Below, one piece after another: positions 1 through 8,457 of a stretch of DNA of 57,387 bases. This DNA is from Chloroflexota bacterium. GTDB taxonomy: Bacteria; Chloroflexota; Anaerolineae; Anaerolineales; Villigracilaceae. Within the stretch, counting starts at the first letter, position 1; each line of letters opens with the position of its first letter. The notes under the pieces are model-generated. The model was not told where the DNA came from. It did not search any database and saw only the letters and a program-made list of their open reading frames with translations. Made by a program: the position numbers and the translations under genes. Location of the stretch: positions 1 to 57,387 of the forward strand of contig JAIOAQ010000019.1 of NCBI GenBank assembly GCA_019873735.1, written 5' to 3'.

Positions 1-362
1 CCCATACCTCCATAAGCCATCGGCGCGCTGACAGCAGCCAACGGCCCAACTGTATTCACAGCCAGGGTCACAAAAAGCAAAAAAGCAGCAAGTGCAGCGG
101 CAAAGCGCATCAACGGCACGGGCCGCGGGATGGGCGGTTTAATGCCGGCCATCTCAGGCGTGAGCATAAAATTGCGCGGCGCACGCCGGCGGGGAGTTTG
201 ACGGAGCAAAGCCCGGGCCTGGCGCAACGCTTCGGCAACGGCGGCCAGTTGCGGGTCGGATTGGAGCCGGACGGCCAACCGCTGCATCTCTGCCCGGGGT
301 AATTGTCCATCCAGGTAGGCGGAGATTTTTTCTGCGTCACGAAAAGTGGGCATCTGTTTCAT
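1..362 (-). CDS. Anti-sigma factor-like membrane protein, 3' end cut by window edge
   Basis: The reading frame starts at an ATG that overlaps the stop of the upstream sigma factor by 4 bp (ATGA) and stays open to the window edge, about 120 codons. The N-terminal half is a small helical domain (YLDGQLPRAEMQRLAVRL) of the kind found in zinc-associated anti-sigma domains, but no His/Cys zinc ligands are visible. A transmembrane segment follows at about residues 87-108 (FAAALAAFLLFVTLAV). The coupling to the ECF sigma gene makes a membrane-anchored anti-sigma factor the most likely role: it would hold the sigma factor at the membrane until a signal arrives. The extracellular part is missing from the window, so the signal cannot be guessed. 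Confidence 0.72.
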   Translation of the reverse strand, partial: MKQMPTFRDAEKISAYLDGQLPRAEMQRLAVRLQSDPQLAAVAEALRQARALLRQTPRRRAPRNFMLTPEMAGIKPPIPRPVPLMRFAAALAAFLLFVTLAVNTVGPLAAVSAPMAYGGM

Positions 363-967
363 GCACGATCCTCGCTTTGCAGACGGAAGGCGGCGGGCAA
401 AAGTTCCCAAAAAGCCTGCAGACATTCGCGCAACCGCAGACGGGCGCGGGCCAGGCGGCTTTTGATGGTGCCAAGCGGGACGCGCACGGCGCGGGCGACT
501 TCGCTGTAATCCAGGCCCTGAATATCGGCCAGCACAACCACCACACGGAAATCGGTCGGCAGGGCGTCGAGGCAGTGTTGGATGGCGTGTTCGAGTTCGG
601 CCTGGTCGAATTGTTCTTCGGGGGAGGCATCGAGATCGGCCAGCCAGCGCGGGGATTCGATTTCTTCGCCATCGCTGTCATCCGGTTCAAGCGGGGCAGT
701 GGGACGGCGTTTACGGCGGCGCAACTCGTCGTAACAGGCGTTGGTGACGGTGCGCAGCAACCAGGCCTTGAAGGAGCCGCCGCGGTAGGCGTTGAGGGAG
801 CGAAAGGCGGAGAGGAAGGCTTCTTGGGTGGCATCGGCCGCCAGGTCTTCGTCGCCGAGGATGCGCAGGGCAGTGTTGAAGAGGGCCTCCTGGTAGGCGA
901 GGACGAGGCGGTTGAAGGCATCCAGGTCGCCGCGCTGGGCGTCACGGATGAGGGAGGATTCGTCCAT
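359..967 (-). CDS. ECF-type RNA polymerase sigma factor
   Basis: A sigma-70 family ECF factor of about 202 residues from the chosen start. Region 2 is near residues 8-85 (AFNRLVLAYQEALFNTALRI, then the DATQEAFLSAFRSL stretch that binds core polymerase and the -10 element). Region 4 is near residues 130-185, with the DYSEVARAVRVPLGTIKSRL helix-turn-helix. Regions 1.1 and 3 are absent, as in ECF factors. I chose the ATG at 967 (MDESSL) over an in-frame TTG 21 bp upstream, because a TAAAAT -10-like box ends 8 nt before it, which would give a leaderless message. The downstream membrane protein overlaps by 4 bp and is probably its anti-sigma factor. Confidence 0.9.
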   Translation of the reverse strand: MDESSLIRDAQRGDLDAFNRLVLAYQEALFNTALRILGDEDLAADATQEAFLSAFRSLNAYRGGSFKAWLLRTVTNACYDELRRRKRRPTAPLEPDDSDGEEIESPRWLADLDASPEEQFDQAELEHAIQHCLDALPTDFRVVVVLADIQGLDYSEVARAVRVPLGTIKSRLARARLRLRECLQAFWELLPAAFRLQSEDRA

Positions 968-975
968 ATGGGGAT

Positions 976-981
976 ATTTTA
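976..981 (-). promoter_or_regulatory. Possible -10 box of a leaderless ECF sigma transcript
   Basis: On the minus strand TAAAAT lies 8 nt before the ATG at 967, and no Shine-Dalgarno is visible between them. No good -35 is seen. An ECF-type autoregulated promoter is equally possible. Confidence 0.35.
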
Positions 982-1134
982 CACGCAAATTCGGGACGCA
1001 GTGCTGTTCTTGGCAGGACTTGTCCTACAGAAAACCCCTGGCGGCTTCGCGCCCTTGCGTTAGAAACGTTTTTTTGCGGTAGAGTCAAAGATCAGGTTGT
1101 GGCAGGCAACCCGGCAAGGCAGGCGAATAGCGGC

Positions 1135-1515
1135 CTACTTGCGGCCAAATAGCAACAGCCACACCCCGCGCCAAACGAGCATGCCCACGGCAGCGCTGCC
1201 CTCCAGAATGACAACAAACAGCGGCAGGACAACCGAGTTGAGCATGGCGGCGCGCAGGAAAGCCGTCAGCGGGGCAGCCAGCAGCATGGCCAACACCGGC
1301 CGCCAGAGTTGAGTCGGGGCGGCAGCCACCTTCAGGTCAAAAAGCCCAAGCCAGGGAGCAATCAGAAACCAGCCCGCCAGCAGGGGCAGGAAAGTGGTCA
1401 GCATGCGCCCGGCAAAGGAGGCCTGCAATTCCCCATGAGAAGCAAAGCCCACCAGGGTGATGATCGCCAGGGCAAGTCCATCTCCGGCCAAGAGCCAGAC
1501 TTTTTTGGTCGGCAT
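1135..1515 (-). CDS. DUF3054 family membrane protein
   Basis: A 126-residue protein made almost entirely of about four hydrophobic segments, with the N-terminal GDGLALAIITLVGFASH pattern typical of DUF3054 proteins. These are small integral membrane proteins of unknown function. The ATG overlaps the TAA stop of lysS by one base (TAATG), so it is probably translated by reinitiation after lysS. Nothing in the sequence links it to lysyl-tRNA synthesis, so the pairing may only reflect co-transcription. The family call is from pattern recognition of the N-terminal motif, size and topology. Confidence 0.75.
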   Translation of the reverse strand: MPTKKVWLLAGDGLALAIITLVGFASHGELQASFAGRMLTTFLPLLAGWFLIAPWLGLFDLKVAAAPTQLWRPVLAMLLAAPLTAFLRAAMLNSVVLPLFVVILEGSAAVGMLVWRGVWLLLFGRK

Positions 1516-3041
1516 TATTCCTCCTTGCGAACCGGCGGAAAGAGAATCACCTCGCGGATGCTGTGCTTATCGGTCAGGAGCATGGTCAGACGATCCACGC
1601 CCATGCCAAATCCGCCGTTGGGCGGCATGCCATAGCGCATGGCGCGCAGGTAGTCTTCATCCATTGGGTGCTTTTCTTCGTCATCGGCAGCGTAGTCGCG
1701 CCCCATTTCAAGGAAACGCTGTTCCTGGTCGAGCGGATCGTTGAGTTCGGTAAAGGCGTTGCAGAGTTCAAAGCCGGCCACATAGCCCTCAAAGCGTTCC
1801 ACGGTGAGCGGGTCGCCGGGTTTGGACTTGGCCAGCGGGGAAATATCGCGCGGGTAATCGTAGAGGAAGGTGGGCTGGATGAGAGTCGGCTCGAGGTATT
1901 CGCTGACCAGAAAATCAATCAACTTGCCGCGCGTCGCGCCGGGAGCAGGCTGTTTGCCCAGGCGGACGATTGCGTGATAGAGAGATTCGGCGGTGGGATG
2001 CTGGCTGATGTCAATGCCACTGGTTTGGAGGATTCCATCGCGCATCGAGAGCCGGCGCCAGGGCGGGGTGAAATCCAGTTCCTGGCCCTGGTAGGTGATT
2101 TTCAGCCCGCCGGTCACCTTCTGGCAGACAAAAGCCAGCATTTGCTCGGTCATCTCCATCACTTTGAGATAGTCGGCATAGGCCCAGTAAAATTCCAGTT
2201 GGGTGAATTCGGGGTTGTGCTTGTATGAAATCCCCTCGTTGCGAAAGTCGCGCCCGATTTCATACACCTTTTCCAGGTTGCCCACCAGCAGCCGTTTGAG
2301 ATACAACTCAAACGAAATGCGCAGGTACATATCCTGGTCGAGTTCATTGTGATGGGTGACGAAAGGACGCGCCGCCGCGCCTCCGTAGAGGGGCTGGAGG
2401 ATGGGCGTCTCCACCTCGAGGAAGCCCTGCCCGTCTAAAAATTCGCGCAGTGACCGGATGATGGCGGCGCGTTTTCGGAAGGTTTCGCGCACTTCGGGGT
2501 TGACTGCCAAGTCGGCATAACGCTGGCGGGCGCGCAGTTCGGGATCTTCCAGCGCGGCGTGGCGGATAACTGTACCATCCGGCAGGGTTTCATCTTTGGC
2601 AGCGGGGAGGGGCGAGATGGCCTTGGCCAGCATTTTGAAGTCGTGAACCAGCAAGGTCGCCTCGCCGGAACGGGTGCGCATCATCACCCCAGCGGCCTGG
2701 ATAAAGTCGCCCAGGTCAAAGCGGCTATTGAAAAAATCAACCTTTTCTTGACCCAGTTCGTTGATACGGAAGAACAATTGAATCTTGCCCTCGCCGTCTT
2801 CGATATGCGCAAAAGTCAGTTTGCCCATCGGGCGAACGGCACGCAGGCGGCCGGTCAGCGTAGCGCGGACCTCGGCCGGCTGTCCGTCCTGAGCGAGGCG
2901 CTCGGCAGCCTCAAAGGCGGCAATCGCTTCGACGCTGGTATGTGTCCGCTCGGCGCGGGTGGGGTAGGGTTCAATCCCTTCCTTGCGCAGGGCTTCAATT
3001 TTTTCCAGACGAATTTTTTCGAGAGAAGAATACTCAGCCAT
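1515..3041 (-). CDS. lysS: Lysyl-tRNA synthetase, class II
   Basis: A full-length 508-residue class II LysRS that charges tRNA-Lys using ATP. An N-terminal OB-fold anticodon-binding domain spans about residues 55-165 (VRATLTGRLRAVRPMGKLTF). The catalytic core has motif 1 around VETPILQPLYGGA, motif 2 FRNEGISYKHNPEFT near residue 265, and motif 3 GFGMGVDRL near residue 478. The VETPILQPLYGGA and ELCNAFTELNDPLDQ stretches are lysine-specific. AAAGG upstream of the ATG serves as ribosome site, and a TAAAAT -10-like box lies at 3063-3068 on the minus strand. It lies downstream of greA, separated by the greA terminator and an inserted MITE-like element, and is followed by DUF3054. Confidence 0.97.
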   Translation of the reverse strand: MAEYSSLEKIRLEKIEALRKEGIEPYPTRAERTHTSVEAIAAFEAAERLAQDGQPAEVRATLTGRLRAVRPMGKLTFAHIEDGEGKIQLFFRINELGQEKVDFFNSRFDLGDFIQAAGVMMRTRSGEATLLVHDFKMLAKAISPLPAAKDETLPDGTVIRHAALEDPELRARQRYADLAVNPEVRETFRKRAAIIRSLREFLDGQGFLEVETPILQPLYGGAAARPFVTHHNELDQDMYLRISFELYLKRLLVGNLEKVYEIGRDFRNEGISYKHNPEFTQLEFYWAYADYLKVMEMTEQMLAFVCQKVTGGLKITYQGQELDFTPPWRRLSMRDGILQTSGIDISQHPTAESLYHAIVRLGKQPAPGATRGKLIDFLVSEYLEPTLIQPTFLYDYPRDISPLAKSKPGDPLTVERFEGYVAGFELCNAFTELNDPLDQEQRFLEMGRDYAADDEEKHPMDEDYLRAMRYGMPPNGGFGMGVDRLTMLLTDKHSIREVILFPPVRKEE

Positions 3042-3108
3042 GACTCAAACCTTTCTGAGGCTATTTTACCCCTTCCTGGACCTGGGCCGGCAGGAAGAGA
3101 GAAGATGG

Positions 3109-3215
3109 GTAACTGCCTACCCTCCCGCAGGTTTTGGCGCAATGTCCAGGTCAGAAGAGGCTCGATGATCGCCGGTATTGCTTGCTGGCCCTGTTCTAAC
3201 CTGCGGGAGGGTTAC
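3109..3215. mobile_element. MITE-like inverted-repeat element, copy 1
   Basis: Begins GTAACTGCCTACCCTCCCGC and ends with the inverted arm AACCTGCGGGAGGGTTAC. It is 107 bp, about 15 bp shorter than the full form because the right end is trimmed. Flanks are GAAGATGG (3101-3108) and AAAGATGG (3216-3223), an 8-bp target duplication with one mismatch. It has no coding capacity. The interior AATGTCCAGG...GGTATTGCTTGCTGGCC matches the other copies in this window. Confidence 0.8.
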
Positions 3216-3226
3216 AAAGATGGTAC

Positions 3227-3262
3227 AAAAAAGCCCCGCGCTCCAGGCAGGCTGCGCGGGGC
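3227..3262 (-). terminator. Rho-independent terminator of greA
   Basis: On the minus strand, GCCCCGCG pairs with CGCGGGGC around a 14-nt loop and is followed by six T. It starts about 20 bp past the greA stop. Confidence 0.9.
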
Positions 3263-3282
3263 CTAAAGGGCTGACCCCAGGC

Positions 3283-3747
3283 CTATTCGATCTTCTTGAT
3301 TGTGACTTTGTAGGAACCAGCCGGCGCTTCGACGGTGACCACGTCACCCACGCGGTGGTTCAGAATGGCCTTCCCAATCGGCGATTCGTTGGAAATTTTC
3401 CCTTCGCGGGGATTGGCCTCGGCCGCGCCGACAATGGTGTACACTTCCGGCTCGCCGCCCTCTTCCTGAATCGTCACCGTATCGCCCACTTGAACGACAT
3501 CTGGCGATGACTGACTTTCGTCTATGAGGTGGGCTGATGCAAGAATAATTTCCAGTTCCTGAATGCGGCCTTCAACGAAGGCCTGCTCATTCTTGGCAGC
3601 CTCATACTCGGCATTCTCAATCAGTTCGCCCCCCTCCATAGCCTCATGCAGGCGATTGGCGACCTCTTCGCGCTTTACGGTACGCAGGTAATCCAGTTCT
3701 TCCTGCAGTTTTTGGTAGCCTTCTTTGGTCAGGAACGTCGTCGGCAT
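3283..3747 (-). CDS. greA: Transcription elongation factor GreA
   Basis: A 154-residue GreA. It binds RNA polymerase and stimulates cleavage of the nascent RNA in backtracked complexes. The N-terminal antiparallel coiled coil spans residues 1-75 and carries the tip motif GELIENAEYEAAKNEQ; both acidic tip positions are kept, with Glu where E. coli has Asp41. The C-terminal FKBP-like domain begins near residue 80 and contains NESPIGKAILNHRVGDVV. Length is normal for the family. It is monocistronic: its own promoter, a leader hairpin and a strong terminator are all visible. Confidence 0.97.
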   Translation of the reverse strand: MPTTFLTKEGYQKLQEELDYLRTVKREEVANRLHEAMEGGELIENAEYEAAKNEQAFVEGRIQELEIILASAHLIDESQSSPDVVQVGDTVTIQEEGGEPEVYTIVGAAEANPREGKISNESPIGKAILNHRVGDVVTVEAPAGSYKVTIKKIE

Positions 3748-3773
3748 AAAACATCTGTCCTAAGTAATAGAAT

Positions 3774-3799
3774 TTGCATCTCTTGAGACAGAGATGCAA
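3774..3799 (-). promoter_or_regulatory. Hairpin in the greA 5' leader
   Basis: A perfect 9-bp stem (TTGCATCTC / GAGATGCAA) with an 8-nt loop, 27 nt upstream of the greA start and downstream of the predicted promoter. There is no T-run after it, so it is probably a leader structure rather than a terminator. Confidence 0.55.
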
Positions 3800-3828
3800 T
3801 GAGAAATTAGGTTACCACCAGCGCAGTA

Positions 3829-3857
3829 AATATAACATGAATTAAGACGCAAATCAA
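3829..3857 (-). promoter_or_regulatory. greA promoter
   Basis: Minus strand -35 TTGATT (3852-3857) and -10 TATATT (3829-3834), separated by exactly 17 bp in an AT-rich gap. The predicted leader is about 75 nt. Confidence 0.7.
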
Positions 3858-3918
3858 GCCCGATTAAAAAAGAGCACAGGGCTTTCTCAAAGTTCAAATT
3901 TTTGGCCTTGCACCTTCT

Positions 3919-4647
3919 TCACCCAGGCCGCCACAAGCGCAGGCCGGTCTCAACTGCCCAGTAAGAACGAATAGCCTCTTGCGCTTTCTCGCTGTCTCCA
4001 AAGAGGGATGATATTTGAGAGGCATAGGCCAGCACGCCGGAGATCCACGCCTGGAGCCCTGCTTGAAAAATTGGGAAAAGTATCGAAACCAGGCCGCGCG
4101 TGGCAGGCGTTAACGCCTGCGGGTGCTGAAGCACATAAGGGACATCAGCATAATACCAAAGCGGGCGGCGCAATTTTTCTACCGCTTCACGCACCAGAAC
4201 ATGATCTAAATGACCGCCAATTGCCAGTGGACAAACAATGACATCATCCAGGCGCAGAGCAGAACGCAGTGTTGCCGCCAAGCGCTCGGGCAAATCCCGG
4301 TCAGCCGGATGGCGTTCCACAAAAACGTCCTTGGGGTAAAGCACCTCACCAGTCTTTGAGCGCCGGTAGATCATATCCAGAAAATGGAAATGTTGCACCT
4401 GGGCGCCCAGAAGGCGCGCTGCCCGGCGGTCTTCCTGACGCCGAATAAAAACCGTGCGCCAGGCGCCACCCGTTCCCCATTCTGCATGGATGCCGGCGGC
4501 AAAATCCGAAAGCCGCCTGTTCCAGGGATAACCGGACATCAATGTCCAGACAGCCACCGGCGTGCCCTGTTTGGCCTGTTCGTAAATCAGGCCGCCACAG
4601 GAAAGCACCGCATCGTCCAGATGAGGAGCAAGATAAACCCAACGCAT
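3919..4647 (-). CDS. PIG-L (LmbE-type) zinc deacetylase family protein
   Basis: A 242-residue PIG-L family protein. These zinc enzymes remove N-acetyl groups from GlcNAc-type substrates, for example GlcNAc-inositol or bacillithiol and mycothiol precursors. The metal site is visible: the N-terminal APHLDD motif (usual AHPDD) at residues 7-12 and GGHLDH near residue 145. The rest of the fold (LSCGGLIYEQAKQGTPVAVW) also fits. The substrate cannot be told from sequence. It stands alone between greA and the GH3 operon, with 70 bp before the latter's end. There is no signal peptide, so it is cytoplasmic. Confidence 0.87.
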   Translation of the reverse strand: MRWVYLAPHLDDAVLSCGGLIYEQAKQGTPVAVWTLMSGYPWNRRLSDFAAGIHAEWGTGGAWRTVFIRRQEDRRAARLLGAQVQHFHFLDMIYRRSKTGEVLYPKDVFVERHPADRDLPERLAATLRSALRLDDVIVCPLAIGGHLDHVLVREAVEKLRRPLWYYADVPYVLQHPQALTPATRGLVSILFPIFQAGLQAWISGVLAYASQISSLFGDSEKAQEAIRSYWAVETGLRLWRPG

Positions 4648-4717
4648 GCTTTAATTCAATCACAACCGCCAGCAGATGAAAATAGATAATCTTTCCTACT
4701 CCCCCCAACGCGAAGCA

Positions 4718-7507
4718 TCAGCGTCTGTGATACCCTCGGCTGGCCCATAACCAGGCAACACAGGCCCCCAACAACAAACCGGCAACGGTCACACCCAAAA
4801 CCGCCAGGATGCCTCCACGCAAAACCCAGGCAACACCGCCCGGCAGTCCAAGCGCCAGGTAGTTATAAGCCGCCAGGCCGCCCAACAAAGTACACAAAGC
4901 CCAGCGTACCGCCCAACGACGTGAGAAAAGGTTATAACCTACCCAGTAAGACAACCAGCCCCCGACCCCCAACAGGATAATCACTATCAGCCAGCCTCCC
5001 AACCTTGGGTAACCGTCAGAGGTCAACGTATCGCGGCGTGTTTCCGCAGGCACCGGAGTTGTCTCTAAGGGCGGTTCAGCCGTGACCGGCGACGTAGGCG
5101 CAATGACCGTCACTGCCGAGGAAGCGCCGCGAGAGACGTCCAATTGCAGGGCTTCAGAGAGCATGGCCGGCTCACTAATCGCCCGAATCTCAAACAAACC
5201 AAAGCGGTCTAATTTGAAGGATGTGCGGCCCACACCGGCTAAGGTGACCACATCTTTTTGCTCCACAACGCTTCCGCCCTCTTCCGGCATGACAAGCAAG
5301 AAACGCACAACCGTCCCATCTGGAACAGGATGTCCATTATGGTCGAGGATGACGCCTGTGCGCACTGCAATGGTATCTCCGATTTCGAAAAGCGGCATGG
5401 CGGTTGGTTCGGGCGTCAGGCCGGTAGAATCTGGGGTGGAGGCAGAAGCCGGCTGCAGGTCCAGAGAGAGCGAAATCACCTGGTTGGGGTCTGGAGAGGT
5501 CACGGAAATCATGTCATAGCCAATTCCAGGGATGGAGACCGGCGAAGCCCCATGCGGCGAAAGTTCTTGATACAACAAACGCACTGCAACTTCAACAAAG
5601 GGTGATGTCTGGCCATACAGGCCATAGTAGGCCGTTAATTTCGAGATGTCGGTCGCATCCAAATAAAACGGCGCGCCAAACGCAAAGAGAATCACCCGTT
5701 TGTCCCTCAGTAAGTCCTGACGTTCAGAAAGGAAGCGGCGCAAAATGCGCGGTTGTTCGCGCGCAGAACCGGCGAGGGAGATGATGACATATCGCGTGCG
5801 ACGCAAGTCCGTTTCCAGCGCCTGACCATCAGAACGGTCTAACAATTTGGATAGATCATCAAACGAGTAGGAACTCAAATGGCTGGCAAGCACCTCACCG
5901 CCCTTATCAGGGCCGTACAGGCGCAATACGGCCTGCTGAAACGCATCCACGGCCAGGCCTGCCTGAGCGGGGCAGGTACTGCATTGCGCGGCAGGGGTTG
6001 AATCGGTGATGAAGACCAGCCTGTCGCGTGCCGCAGGCGGCTCAGGCAAGACGGTATCTAGGTCAATGACGTCGGGGCTGATCAGGGTTGCCGATTGGCG
6101 CGCAATCTCAAAGGTGACCTGACGAGACGCGCCGAGGATTTCAAGGTTGCCCGAGGCCTCCTGTACGCCAGAAAACAGGAAACGGGGATATAAGCGAAGT
6201 TTGGCATGTAGAATGCGTTTGACCGCATCATCAACACGGGAGGCAAAAGCCGGATCTTCGCGATATTTTTGGGCAAAGTAGTCCAGCGAACGTACAACCG
6301 TCGTGTATGTATCGGGAGCATCGCTGGAAACGATGTTTCCAAAATAGAGCAAGTCATTGCCGGCCAGCAGAGCATCACGCGCCACAAAACGCGCCTGGAA
6401 AGTGGTACCGGTGGGATCGTAAAACTGGCGGACAGCCCGGCTGCTTAAATCATCACAGATGACCAGTCCACCCTTTTCGCGCCAGGCAGCAAAAGGCTGC
6501 AGGGCCAGGATCTGCCCCAGCGCCTGGGCATCAAAACTGACCGGCCGCGTGGTCACGCGGATATTGCCCTGCAAACCCTGATAGCGAATATGCGAAACCA
6601 GAAGCGCATCGGCGCTTTCCGGGTTTGACGGCACACTGCTGGTCACGGCAAAGAAAGGGGTCAGTTCAATCTGTTTCAATTGTTCCAGCGACTTGCGCAC
6701 GGTAGCCACTTCATCTTCGGGGGAACGGTCCGCACTGCCGCGTCCCGGAAAATGCTTGGCGGCTACAAGCAAGTGTCCATTGCTGCCCAGGTGCAAACCG
6801 GAGACATAGGCGCGTCCCATTTCGGCCACCCAGTACGGATCTCCGCCGAAGACATGCGTTTGAGTATCGCTGGCAAAGGCGCGGTCAACGGAATCTAAAA
6901 CATCCAGAGATGGCCCAAGATACAAATTGAATCCCAGGGCAGAAAGTTCCTGCCCCATAATCTGCCCGGCCTGCTGGGCCAGAGAAGGGTTCCAGGTGGC
7001 CCCAATAGCCATTGGGCTGGGCATGGGCGTCAGGCCATCCAGAATCTGGTCGTACCCTGGGCCGCCTCCTTCCTGTGAAATGCCAACAAAAAGCGGCACA
7101 TATTTATAACGGACCTTGTCGCCTGTGACGGGATTGACCTGCTCAACTTGCGAATAATTCCATTCGGCAGCCTGCAGTTCCGAGGTCAGGCGATAGGCTT
7201 CGGCTGCGGTCTGGGGTGCAGCAACAAAGTTATCGTTTGCCGCCAGCAGGACGATTCCGCCAACGTGATGTTCCGTGACCAGCGTATAGATCGGCGTACC
7301 CGGGCCAACATCTGTGCCCTGGAAGGTGACCAGGAACAACTGGCCTACCCGCTCTTCGGCTGTCATGCTGTTTAAGAGAGCATTCACAGCCGCTTCGTTA
7401 CCGGAATCATCCTGTGCAAAGACAACAGCATGCAGGCCAAGAAAAGACGTAAGCAGCGCCAACGCCAAAAGCAGCCTCAACATGCGAGAGGGGGGCCAGA
7501 ACTTCAC
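4718..7507 (-). CDS. Membrane-anchored glycoside hydrolase family 3 protein
   Basis: A 929-residue protein starting at GTG that overlaps the stop of the threonine dehydratase gene (GTGA). A signal peptide (LRLLLALALLTSFLGLHAVVFA, here with flanks shortened) covers residues 10-31. A GH3 TIM-barrel spans about 45-420, with KHFPGRG near residue 255 and the nucleophile-type Asp in VICDDLSS near residue 350. A GH3 C-terminal-like sandwich follows, then a beta-rich stretch, and three or four hydrophobic segments at about 835-925 anchor it in the membrane. NagZ-type enzymes carry an Asp-His pair in the loop after KHFPGHG; here that region reads SADRSPEDEV with no His. A beta-N-acetylhexosaminidase activity is therefore uncertain, and a sugar-binding or altered-mechanism role is possible. 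Confidence 0.85.
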   Translation of the reverse strand: MKFWPPSRMLRLLLALALLTSFLGLHAVVFAQDDSGNEAAVNALLNSMTAEERVGQLFLVTFQGTDVGPGTPIYTLVTEHHVGGIVLLAANDNFVAAPQTAAEAYRLTSELQAAEWNYSQVEQVNPVTGDKVRYKYVPLFVGISQEGGGPGYDQILDGLTPMPSPMAIGATWNPSLAQQAGQIMGQELSALGFNLYLGPSLDVLDSVDRAFASDTQTHVFGGDPYWVAEMGRAYVSGLHLGSNGHLLVAAKHFPGRGSADRSPEDEVATVRKSLEQLKQIELTPFFAVTSSVPSNPESADALLVSHIRYQGLQGNIRVTTRPVSFDAQALGQILALQPFAAWREKGGLVICDDLSSRAVRQFYDPTGTTFQARFVARDALLAGNDLLYFGNIVSSDAPDTYTTVVRSLDYFAQKYREDPAFASRVDDAVKRILHAKLRLYPRFLFSGVQEASGNLEILGASRQVTFEIARQSATLISPDVIDLDTVLPEPPAARDRLVFITDSTPAAQCSTCPAQAGLAVDAFQQAVLRLYGPDKGGEVLASHLSSYSFDDLSKLLDRSDGQALETDLRRTRYVIISLAGSAREQPRILRRFLSERQDLLRDKRVILFAFGAPFYLDATDISKLTAYYGLYGQTSPFVEVAVRLLYQELSPHGASPVSIPGIGYDMISVTSPDPNQVISLSLDLQPASASTPDSTGLTPEPTAMPLFEIGDTIAVRTGVILDHNGHPVPDGTVVRFLLVMPEEGGSVVEQKDVVTLAGVGRTSFKLDRFGLFEIRAISEPAMLSEALQLDVSRGASSAVTVIAPTSPVTAEPPLETTPVPAETRRDTLTSDGYPRLGGWLIVIILLGVGGWLSYWVGYNLFSRRWAVRWALCTLLGGLAAYNYLALGLPGGVAWVLRGGILAVLGVTVAGLLLGACVAWLWASRGYHRR

Positions 7508-8457
7508 GCCTGCGTCCTGTAGGTAGAGATGATCCTGGTGTGCAGGTCGGGCTGAATGTTGCCGCCTGAAATCAGGACAAGTGTGGATGCGGCCGAGACC
7601 TTGCCGCTCAACACAGCCGCCAGGCCAACCGCGCCCGAGGGCTCAATCTTTTCCCCATAGGTATGCCAGGCAAAAGCCACCGCGTGCGCGATCTCATCTT
7701 CTGAGACCAGCAAAATATCATCCACATATTTCTTGATGATGGGGATTGTCAACGCGTCATCTTCAACCGCGCCTGTCAAACCGTCGGCCAGAGACGGCAA
7801 ATCAGGAACGCCTGCCTGCGTGCCATGGTAGTACAAAGCATGCATAAAGGCGGCTGCCTCTGCCTGCACGCCAATCAAACGCGGGCGCGAAGCAAAACGC
7901 TGTAAGCCGACAGCGATACCCGCCAGCAAACCGCCGCCGCTGACCGGTACCAGCCAGGTTTGATCGGCAGAGATTGCCATTTGTCCGGCAATTTCAAGCG
8001 CCAGCGTCCCCTGTCCGGCAATGACCTGGCCGTCATTATAAGCCGAGACCCAGGTTTTCCTGGTTTCGGATGCATATTGTTTGCCGGCCGATTCGGCTTC
8101 CGGATACCCGCCAGAGACAAAATGAATCTTTGCGCCAAGCGCTTGAATGGCCTGTACTTTGACCAATACGGCGTTTTCAGCGACAAAGACTTCAACCGGC
8201 GTATGGGTGAGACTGCCCGCCAGCGCCACACCCTGACCGTGATTGCCGGCCGATGCGGTGACAATGCCCCTTTCACGCTCCCAGGGCTGCAAACTAAGCA
8301 CCTTGTTCAGCGCGCCCCGCGCTTTAAAAGAACCAGTCACCTGACGATTTTCCCACTTGATGTACAAGCCTCGCGCCGGATCGTGCAACAGGGGCGTACA
8401 CACAATATGCGCTGCAATGCGCTGCTGCGCTTCTTCAACCCACTCGGTTGGAATCAT
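7504..8457 (-). CDS. Threonine dehydratase-like PLP enzyme (no ACT domain)
   Basis: A 317-residue fold-type II PLP enzyme from the ATG at 8457, preceded by GGAGGAAA; the longer in-frame start has no such support and runs into the upstream gene. The PLP lysine lies in SFKARGA (near residue 49). The phosphate loop is SGGGLLAG (near 178), and the SAGNHGQGVA loop is typical of threonine/serine dehydratases and serine racemases. There is no C-terminal ACT regulatory domain, which points to a catabolic threonine ammonia-lyase or a serine racemase-like enzyme rather than the feedback-regulated biosynthetic IlvA. It overlaps the GDPD gene by 23 bp and the GH3 gene by 4 bp, so the three form one operon. 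Confidence 0.88.
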   Translation of the reverse strand: MIPTEWVEEAQQRIAAHIVCTPLLHDPARGLYIKWENRQVTGSFKARGALNKVLSLQPWERERGIVTASAGNHGQGVALAGSLTHTPVEVFVAENAVLVKVQAIQALGAKIHFVSGGYPEAESAGKQYASETRKTWVSAYNDGQVIAGQGTLALEIAGQMAISADQTWLVPVSGGGLLAGIAVGLQRFASRPRLIGVQAEAAAFMHALYYHGTQAGVPDLPSLADGLTGAVEDDALTIPIIKKYVDDILLVSEDEIAHAVAFAWHTYGEKIEPSGAVGLAAVLSGKVSAASTLVLISGGNIQPDLHTRIISTYRTQA

